Source: GCA-003244245 sp036501085 (GTDB taxonomy: Bacteria > Actinomycetota > Actinomycetes > Mycobacteriales > Pseudonocardiaceae). Taken from it: a stretch of DNA of 36,284 nt. This document shows, piece after piece, positions 31,426 to 36,284 of this stretch. The translations under genes were made by a program, and so were the position numbers. The stretch covers positions 1 to 36,284 of the forward strand of contig DASYAZ010000078.1 of the NCBI GenBank assembly GCA_036501085.1, read 5' to 3'. Below the pieces are notes generated by a model. That model did no database searches. It was given only the letters and a program-made list of their open reading frames with translations, and was not told the origin of the DNA. Within the stretch, counting starts at the first letter, position 1. Every line of letters starts with the position of its first letter.

Positions 31426-33147
31426 GTGTCCCGCCCCGCCGAGACCTCCGCCGTTGCCGCATTCTCGAGTCGGCCGCTGCGCGCCTGGCAGCGCCGAGCG
31501 CTGGCCCGCTACCTGGCAACCGCACCGCGAGATTTCCTCGCAGTCGCCACACCCGGTGCAGGCAAGACGACCTTCGCGTTGCGAGTCGCCGCCGAGTTAC
31601 TCGCCGACCGGATCGTGCACGAGGTGACGGTCGTCACGCCCACTGAGCATCTCAAGCACCAGTGGGCGGCGGCGGCCACCGAGGTCGGTCTGGCACTCGA
31701 CCCGGACTTCCGCAATTCCGTGGGGGCGACCTCCCGGGACTACCACGGTGTGGCGGTCACCTACGCTCAAGTAGCGGCGCACCCCACCCTGCACCGGGTG
31801 CGTACCGAGGGCCGCCGCACCCTGGTGGTACTCGACGAGATCCACCACGCCGGGGACGCCAAGAGCTGGGGCGATGGGGTGCGGGAGGCGTTCACAGCGG
31901 CGGTGCGCCGGCTTGCGCTGACCGGCACCCCGTTCCGCAGCGACGACACACCGATCCCGTTCGTGGCCTACGTTCGGGACAGTTCCGGTGCGTTGCGCTC
32001 GGCTGCGGACCACTTCTACGGCTACTCCGAAGCACTGGCCGATGGGGTGGTGCGGCCGGTGATGTTCCTGGCCTACTCCGGGGAGGCGCGCTGGCGAACC
32101 AGCGCGGGGGAGGAGTACTCGGCGCGGCTGGGGGAGCCGCTCACTCCCGAGCACACCGCGCGGGCCTGGCGCACCGCATTGGATCCAGCGGGGGAGTGGA
32201 TCCCCGCCGTGCTAGCCGCCGCGGACACCCGGCTCACCCAGCTTCGAGCCGGCGCGTTGCCCGATGCAGCCGGCTTGGTGATCGCCACTGACCACACCGC
32301 AGCCAAGGCCTACGCCGTGATCTTGCGGAGGATCACCGGCCGAGAACCGGTCCTGGTGCTCTCCGACGATCCGTCCGCTTCGGGACGGATCGCGGCGTTC
32401 GCCGGTTCCGACGGGCGCTGGCTGGTTGCGGTCCGCATGGTGTCTGAGGGCGTCGACGTGCCCCGGCTGGCCGTAGGGGTGTACGCGACGTCGGCGGCCA
32501 CCCCGTTGTACTTCGCCCAGGCGGTGGGCCGTTTCGTCCGGTCGAGGCGCCCGGGCGAGACAGCAACGGTGTTCCTGCCCAGCGTTCCGGTGCTGCTGGG
32601 GCTGGCCAGCGAGCTGGAGAAGCAGCGCGATCATGTGCTCGGAGCGCCGCACCGGGCCGAGGAGGGCTGGGACGACGATGCGCTGGCGCAAGCCAACGCG
32701 CAGCGCGACGAACCCACGGAGCAGGAGCGCGCGTTCACTGCGCTGGGAGCGAACGCCGAGCTGGACCAGGTGATCTACGACGGTGCCTCTTTCGGCACGG
32801 CGGCGTTCGCCACCACCGAGGATGAGCAGGACTACCTGGGATTGCCCGGGTTGCTGGCACCCGATCAGATGCGGGCGCTGCTGCGTCGGCGCCAGGAGCA
32901 GCAGGTGTCGCGGGCGACGGAGCGATCCACCACGCAGACCGTGGCCGCTCGATCGCAGAGCACCCGGGAGCGGCTCGCCGAGCTGCGCCGGGAGCTCAAC
33001 ACTCTGGTCGCGATGGCCCATTACCGCACTGGCCGGCCGCACGGAATGATCCACCAGGAGGTCCGCTCCGCATGTGGTGGCCCACCCACCGCGATGGCCA
33101 CCGCGGAGGAGCTCCAGAAACGCATTGCATACCTGCGATCCCGGTAG
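31426..33147 (+). CDS. DEAD/DEAH-box (SF2, XPB-like) helicase
   Basis: A 573-residue superfamily 2 helicase. Seen: a Q-motif-like LRAWQRRAL (18-26), Walker A TPGAGKTT (42-49), VTPTEHLKHQW (70-80), Walker B DEIH (137-140), motif III LTGTPFRSD, and in the second RecA domain VRMVSEGVDVPRL with motif VI QAVGRFVRSR. The C-terminal third is charged and helical without a recognised nuclease or zinc domain. Substrate (DNA or RNA) is unknown. In many actinomycetes a helicase of this kind lies near DUF3039 and sigB. GTG 31426 is used; GAGGAG lies about 14 bases upstream, a long spacing. Earlier frame codons overlap the BrkB gene. Confidence 0.88.
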   Translation: MSRPAETSAVAAFSSRPLRAWQRRALARYLATAPRDFLAVATPGAGKTTFALRVAAELLADRIVHEVTVVTPTEHLKHQWAAAATEVGLALDPDFRNSVGATSRDYHGVAVTYAQVAAHPTLHRVRTEGRRTLVVLDEIHHAGDAKSWGDGVREAFTAAVRRLALTGTPFRSDDTPIPFVAYVRDSSGALRSAADHFYGYSEALADGVVRPVMFLAYSGEARWRTSAGEEYSARLGEPLTPEHTARAWRTALDPAGEWIPAVLAAADTRLTQLRAGALPDAAGLVIATDHTAAKAYAVILRRITGREPVLVLSDDPSASGRIAAFAGSDGRWLVAVRMVSEGVDVPRLAVGVYATSAATPLYFAQAVGRFVRSRRPGETATVFLPSVPVLLGLASELEKQRDHVLGAPHRAEEGWDDDALAQANAQRDEPTEQERAFTALGANAELDQVIYDGASFGTAAFATTEDEQDYLGLPGLLAPDQMRALLRRRQEQQVSRATERSTTQTVAARSQSTRERLAELRRELNTLVAMAHYRTGRPHGMIHQEVRSACGGPPTAMATAEELQKRIAYLRSR

Positions 33148-33149
33148 CT

Positions 33150-33172
33150 ACCCAGGAGGGGGCTTGCTGGGT
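33150..33172. terminator. Small hairpin between convergent helicase and mscL genes
   Basis: ACCCAG (33150-33155) and CTGGGT (33167-33172) form a 6-bp stem with an 11-base loop, three bases after the helicase stop and eleven before the mscL stop. Its position suits a two-way terminator, but it is short. Confidence 0.4.
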
Positions 33173-33182
33173 TCCGAGCTCG

Positions 33183-33572
33183 CTATCGAGTGGCTTGGCT
33201 GCGCAGGATGTCACGGATCTCCTGGAGTAGCGCGACGTCTTCGGGGGTGGCGACCACTTCGGGTTCCTCGCCCCGCTTGCGCCGCTCCAGCAAGGTGTTC
33301 GCCGGCAACACGACGAAGAAGTAGACGGCGGCCGCGATGAAGAGGAAGGCGATGACCGCGTTGAGCAGGTGTCCGTACGCGAAGCGGCTGTTGTTGACCG
33401 TGAAATGCAGGTTGCCGAAATCGGGTTGACCACCGATCGCCGCGATGAGCGGCGTGATGATGTCGGCGACGAATGCGGTGACTACCACGCCGAACGCGGT
33501 GCCGATCACGACGGCGACCGCGAGATCGAGAACGTTTCCGCGAAGAATGAAGTCCTTGAAGCCCTTAAGCAT
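33183..33572 (-). CDS. mscL: Large-conductance mechanosensitive channel
   Basis: A 129-residue channel subunit that opens under membrane tension to release solutes during hypo-osmotic shock. It has the family start MLKGFKDFILRGNVLDLAVA, then the first transmembrane helix (about 15-43, VIGTAFGVVVTAFVADIITP), a short periplasmic loop with FGNLHFTVNN, the second helix (about 68-90, NAVIAFLFIAAAVYFFVVLP) and a cytoplasmic helix rich in charges at the C-terminus. Length is normal for actinobacteria (about 130-150). ATG 33572 has GGGGG upstream at good spacing; the longer frame to 33635 is not conserved. Confidence 0.97.
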   Translation of the reverse strand: MLKGFKDFILRGNVLDLAVAVVIGTAFGVVVTAFVADIITPLIAAIGGQPDFGNLHFTVNNSRFAYGHLLNAVIAFLFIAAAVYFFVVLPANTLLERRKRGEEPEVVATPEDVALLQEIRDILRSQATR

Positions 33573-33689
33573 GTGGCCCCCATCCGTGAATCGACAGCGG
33601 GTAGTTGATGGAATCGATCTCTGTTGCCATGTCAAGCTAGCGGATTGAGTTGATCTGGGCTATGCAATCCCGAGGCTGGCCCCGACGGG

Positions 33690-33740
33690 AGGCTTTTCAG
33701 CCTGGCGGACCGATCCGCCAGCGGCGGTCTCAGCTGAGAC
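33690..33740. promoter_or_regulatory. Three packed dyad symmetries before the cysteine-desulfurase-like gene
   Basis: AGGCT-TTTC-AGCCT (33690-33703), CTGGCGGA-CCGA-TCCGCCAG (33702-33721, perfect 8-bp stem with tetraloop) and the perfect 14-bp palindrome GTCTCAGCTGAGAC (33727-33740) follow one another directly, 26 bases before the GTG at 33767. They may be an operator cluster or a folded 5' leader. The remainder of the 194-base divergent gap with mscL shows no clear promoter. Confidence 0.5.
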
Positions 33741-33766
33741 GGTGCGCTCACCTAGGGTCGGAGTTC

Positions 33767-34987
33767 GTGACCTATGACGTGGCAGCAGTGCGCGCCCAGT
33801 ACCCGGCGCTGTCTGACGGGCGGGCCTGGTTGGACGGCGCTGCCGGTACCCAGGTTCCGCAGGCCGTCATCGATGCGGTCGTAGGCACATACCGCGGCGG
33901 GGTGTCGAATCAAGGTGCGCCCTTCGGGGCGAGTGCCCGGGGCAGCGAGATCGTGGAGCAGGCACGCCACGCGGTCGCCGATCTGGTCGGGGCTCCCGAC
34001 CCGCGCGGGGTTGTGTTCGGCTCGACGATGACCGCGCTGGTGTACCGGTTCGCGGCCGCGTTCGCGGCCACCTGGCGAGACGGTGATGAGATCGTGGTGA
34101 CCCAGCTCGACCACGATGCGAACATCCGGCCCTGGGCACAGGCTGCCCACCGGGCCGGGGTGATCGTCAGGATCGCCGAGGTGGACCCGCAGAGCGCGGA
34201 GTTATCGGTGGACAGAGTGTGTGCGCTGCTCGGTGCACGAACCAGGCTGGTGGCCTTCACCGCGGCATCCAACCTGGTCGGCACCTGTCCCGATGTGCCG
34301 GCGCTCACCGCCGCGGCGCGGGAGGCTGGCGCAGTCAGCTTCGTCGACGGGGCGCATCACTGCCCGCACGCACACGTTGACCTGGGGGCCCTGGGCGCCG
34401 ATCTCTACGCCACCAGTGCCTACAAATGGAGCGGACCGCACCTGTCCGCCGTGGTTGCCGCTGATCCGACCTTACTTGAGGGCCTCCATCCCGATCAGCT
34501 GCTGCCCGCGCCGACCACCGTGCCGGAACGCTTCGAGCTGGGTATCAATCCGTTCGCCTCGCTGGCGGGGGTGATCGCTGCCGTGCAGCATCTGGCGGAC
34601 TTGGACCCTGCCGCTCACGGCAGCCTGCGGGAGCGGCTAGGGACCTCCCGCCGGGCCGTCACCGCGCACGAGCAGGCGCTGGGCGGTCGGATGCTCGCCG
34701 GTCTGGGTGGCATCCCCGGCGTGGCACTTTACGGGGCCCCGAGCGAACGCACACCCACCGCGTACTTCCGGGTGGCGGGCATGACGCCCGCTGGGCTCGC
34801 CGCGGCGTTATCGGATTCGGGGATCAACTGCTGGCACGGCCACTCGTATGCCTGGGAGCTGGCCGGTGCGTTGGGGGTACGGGACAGCGGCGGTGCGGTG
34901 CGGACCAGCGTGAACTTCTATAGCACCGCCGCCGAGGTGGATCGGCTGCTGGACTCGGTTGCGTACCTGGCGGCGCACCCCCGGTGA
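33767..34987 (+). CDS. Cysteine-desulfurase-like class V aminotransferase (PLP enzyme)
   Basis: A 406-residue fold-type I PLP enzyme of the cysteine desulfurase-like group near SufS/CsdA. Seen: the N-terminal YPALSDGRAWLDGAAGTQVP (about 11-30), FGSTMTALVYRF for phosphate binding, the cofactor-stacking HDAN (QLDHDANIRPW), FVDGAHHCPH with the PLP aspartate, and the Schiff-base lysine K220 (TSAYKWSGPH). A cysteine is present near the SufS position (GINCWHGHSYAW) but without the usual RxGxHC context, so desulfurase activity is uncertain; an isomerase or lyase role is possible. GTG 33767 has GGAG only three bases upstream, with AGGG slightly further. No other suf or isc gene lies nearby. Confidence 0.88.
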   Translation: MTYDVAAVRAQYPALSDGRAWLDGAAGTQVPQAVIDAVVGTYRGGVSNQGAPFGASARGSEIVEQARHAVADLVGAPDPRGVVFGSTMTALVYRFAAAFAATWRDGDEIVVTQLDHDANIRPWAQAAHRAGVIVRIAEVDPQSAELSVDRVCALLGARTRLVAFTAASNLVGTCPDVPALTAAAREAGAVSFVDGAHHCPHAHVDLGALGADLYATSAYKWSGPHLSAVVAADPTLLEGLHPDQLLPAPTTVPERFELGINPFASLAGVIAAVQHLADLDPAAHGSLRERLGTSRRAVTAHEQALGGRMLAGLGGIPGVALYGAPSERTPTAYFRVAGMTPAGLAAALSDSGINCWHGHSYAWELAGALGVRDSGGAVRTSVNFYSTAAEVDRLLDSVAYLAAHPR

Positions 34988-35006
34988 GATCGGGTCCTGC
35001 CGGGCA

Positions 35007-35192
35007 TCAGTCCTCGCTGAACTGGATGTCCGCCGCGAGTTCGCGCAGCTTGGGTGAGTGCTCGCGGGCGTGATGGTTGCAGAACAGGAGTTCTCCACCG
35101 GAGGGCAGCACTGCCCGCACGCGCGCAGCCGCGCTACAGCGGTCACAACGCTCGGAAGCAGTCAACTCAAGGCGGGCAAGCGTGCTGTTCAT
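35007..35192 (-). CDS. DUF7455 small zinc-ribbon protein
   Basis: A 61-residue actinobacterial protein. The pattern is LTASERCDRCSAAARVRAVL at the start, then PSGGELLFCNHHAREH; the CxxC pair at C16 and C19 with CxHH near residue 38 makes a likely zinc site. The function is unknown; it resembles a stand-alone treble-clef or ribbon. ATG 35192 is preceded by GGAGGGAG at good spacing. It converges on the PLP enzyme gene with 19 bases between the stops. Upstream are a 13-base palindrome and an ECF-type promoter candidate. Confidence 0.88.
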   Translation of the reverse strand: MNSTLARLELTASERCDRCSAAARVRAVLPSGGELLFCNHHAREHSPKLRELAADIQFSED

Positions 35193-35231
35193 GGCTTCTC
35201 CCTCCGTCTTGGCCTGGCCACTATGACCAGA

Positions 35232-35244
35232 CCGGTTGAACCGG
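35232..35244. promoter_or_regulatory. Palindrome CCGGTTGAACCGG upstream of DUF7455
   Basis: A 13-base perfect dyad (CCGGTT-G-AACCGG), 40 bases before the DUF7455 start and inside its presumed leader. It could be a small operator or simply part of the leader fold. Confidence 0.3.
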
Positions 35245-35307
35245 CTGCGGTGCTGGCGGGATCAGCCCGTCAACTCTGACATCGGATCCCAGGCTCCTAC
35301 TGTTGCA

Positions 35308-35334
35308 GACGAACTCGCTGCGCGATCTGTTCCC
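35308..35334 (-). promoter_or_regulatory. Candidate ECF-sigma promoter of the DUF7455 gene
   Basis: On the minus strand GGGAAC (35334-35329), 17 bases, then CGTC (35311-35308), the general ECF pattern, with the same -35 and spacing as the element before sigB. It would give a leader of about 108 bases. It lies in the 201-base divergent gap with the EamA gene, in which no other promoter is evident. Confidence 0.4.
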
Positions 35335-35393
35335 AAGGTGAGTTGTCTCATACCTGGGGTTAGTACCGCACCCCGGGTGCCCTGCGCGCAAGG

Positions 35394-36251
35394 GTGAGTC
35401 AGGATCGGGTGGTGGACCCGGTGCCCGGCAGGGGGCAGCGAGGTGGTCCCGCGCCGCCGCTGCTGTTCGTGGCCGGTGGTTGCGCCCAGTACCTCGGCGC
35501 GGCACTCGCCGTGGCGCTGTTCGACCGGCTCACACCTGCGGGGGTCGCGTGGTTACGGATGCTCGTCGCGACGCTGGTACTGCTGGCCTGGCGGCGCCCG
35601 GCACGCGCTGCCACGTGCAGTGACCGGCTGGTCAGAGCAGGGTGCTTCGGGCTGGTCACGGGCCTGATGAACGTCGCGTTCTACGAGGCGATCGCCCGCA
35701 TACCGCTCGGTACCGCGGTCGCGGTGGAATTCTGCGGCCCGGTGGCGGTGGCCGCGCTGGGCTCCCGCAACAGGCGGGACGTCGCGGCCCTGGTGCTGGC
35801 TGCTACCGGGGTGGTGCTCATCGCCGACGTGCGGCTGGTGAGCAACCCTGTGGGATTCCTGCTGGCCCTGCTCGCGGCGGTGATGTGGGCTGGCTACATC
35901 GTGCTGGGCGCCCGGGTGGCCCGGGCAGGTAACCAGCTCGACGACCTGACTGTCGGGTTCGGTCTCGCCGCGGTGTTGCTCTGCCCGCTGGCGCTCGGGA
36001 CCGGCCCGGTCTGGGGCTCGCCCATCCTGCTGGCGATGGCGGTCGGGGTGGGCGTGCTGTCCACGGTGCTGCCCTACGGCCTGGATCAGATCGTGCTGCG
36101 CCGGGTGGGTCGGGCGCGCTTCGCGCTGCTGCTGGCGCTGCTGCCGGCGACGGCGTCGGTGGTGGGGGTGCTGGTCCTGGGCCAGCACCCCCACCACCTG
36201 GAAGCGGTGGGCATCATCTCGGTCGCGCTGGCGGTGGCCGTGGCACGCTAA
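35394..36251 (+). CDS. EamA/DMT-family transporter
   Basis: A 285-residue inner-membrane protein of the drug/metabolite transporter superfamily with about nine to ten hydrophobic segments in two EamA repeats. Repeat marks: LTPAGVAWLRMLVATLVLLAW (given within about 45-65) and GTAVAVEFCGPVAVAAL at the end of the first half, then LALLAAVMWAGYIVLG opening the second half and LPATASVVGVLVLGQ near the end. It resembles the RhtA-like amino-acid or threonine/homoserine exporters, but the substrate cannot be told. GTG 35394 with AAGG just upstream is a weak start; GTG 35409 or 35412 could serve as well. The stop TAA lies 33 bases before the window end. Confidence 0.88.
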   Translation: MSQDRVVDPVPGRGQRGGPAPPLLFVAGGCAQYLGAALAVALFDRLTPAGVAWLRMLVATLVLLAWRRPARAATCSDRLVRAGCFGLVTGLMNVAFYEAIARIPLGTAVAVEFCGPVAVAALGSRNRRDVAALVLAATGVVLIADVRLVSNPVGFLLALLAAVMWAGYIVLGARVARAGNQLDDLTVGFGLAAVLLCPLALGTGPVWGSPILLAMAVGVGVLSTVLPYGLDQIVLRRVGRARFALLLALLPATASVVGVLVLGQHPHHLEAVGIISVALAVAVAR

Positions 36252-36284
36252 CCTGTCCGCCAGCATGATCGGGTGCGCCGCCGA

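Noticed and set aside
1..36284. CRISPR arrays, tRNA/rRNA genes, insertion sequences, prophage or toxin-antitoxin modules
   Set aside because: Both strands were read for direct repeat arrays, cloverleaf-like segments and transposase motifs; none was seen.

Overview
The window is high-GC DNA from an actinomycete. The evidence is GTG starts with GGAGG-type ribosome binding sites, actinobacteria-specific families (DUF3039, DUF3099, DUF4192, DUF7455, PAC2), a SigB/DtxR(IdeR)/GalE neighbourhood and a B12-dependent ribonucleotide reductase. Gene order resembles the sigB-ideR-PAC2 region of mycobacteria and pseudonocardia-like genera. The genus cannot be fixed from sequence alone. No tRNA, rRNA, CRISPR array, insertion sequence or phage gene was seen, and no gap between genes exceeds about 235 bases.

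Layout. 1-2.7 kb: nrdJ, cut by the window edge. 2.8-7.7 kb, minus strand: PAC2 protein, an HpnB-like glycosyltransferase and a rifampicin-phosphotransferase/PEP-synthase-like enzyme with an unusual hydrophobic C-terminal tail. 7.8-9.6 kb, plus strand: a PmtA-like methyltransferase and a DUF4192 protein. 9.6-14.7 kb: galE and dtxR/ideR (minus, overlapping), a mercaptopyruvate-type sulfurtransferase and acuC (plus), then sigB (minus) behind a candidate ECF-sigma promoter. 14.9-18.1 kb: dtd diverges from a polyhydroxyalkanoate locus (phaC, XRE regulator, probable phasin with a near-consensus promoter). A perfect 13-bp inverted repeat lies between dtd and phaC. 18.3-20.2 kb: a degenerate SDR-like protein, an HhH-GPD protein, DUF3099 and DUF3039.

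20.2-29.2 kb is the most interesting part. A tightly packed minus-strand operon runs larB, larC, a fatty-acyl-reductase/HAD-phosphatase fusion, a zinc alcohol dehydrogenase, a LarA (DUF2088) homologue and a PlsC-type acyltransferase. larE diverges from larB. LarB, LarE and LarC make the nickel-pincer nucleotide cofactor of lactate racemase. The LarA homologue keeps the residues expected to hold the cofactor but lacks a catalytic histidine and a substrate-binding arginine, and its neighbours are lipid enzymes. I infer an uncharacterised nickel-pincer enzyme acting in lipid or polyol-lipid metabolism. A ferritin-like diiron protein overlaps larE tail to tail, and its start lies in one arm of a perfect 11-bp inverted repeat.

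30.2-36.3 kb: a YihY/BrkB membrane protein, an SF2 helicase, mscL, a cysteine-desulfurase-like PLP enzyme preceded by clustered dyad symmetries, a small DUF7455 zinc-ribbon protein and an EamA-family transporter. Compared with my recollection of the mycobacterial order (YihY-DUF3039-DUF3099-sigB), the lar/lipid cluster looks like an insertion between DUF3039 and YihY.
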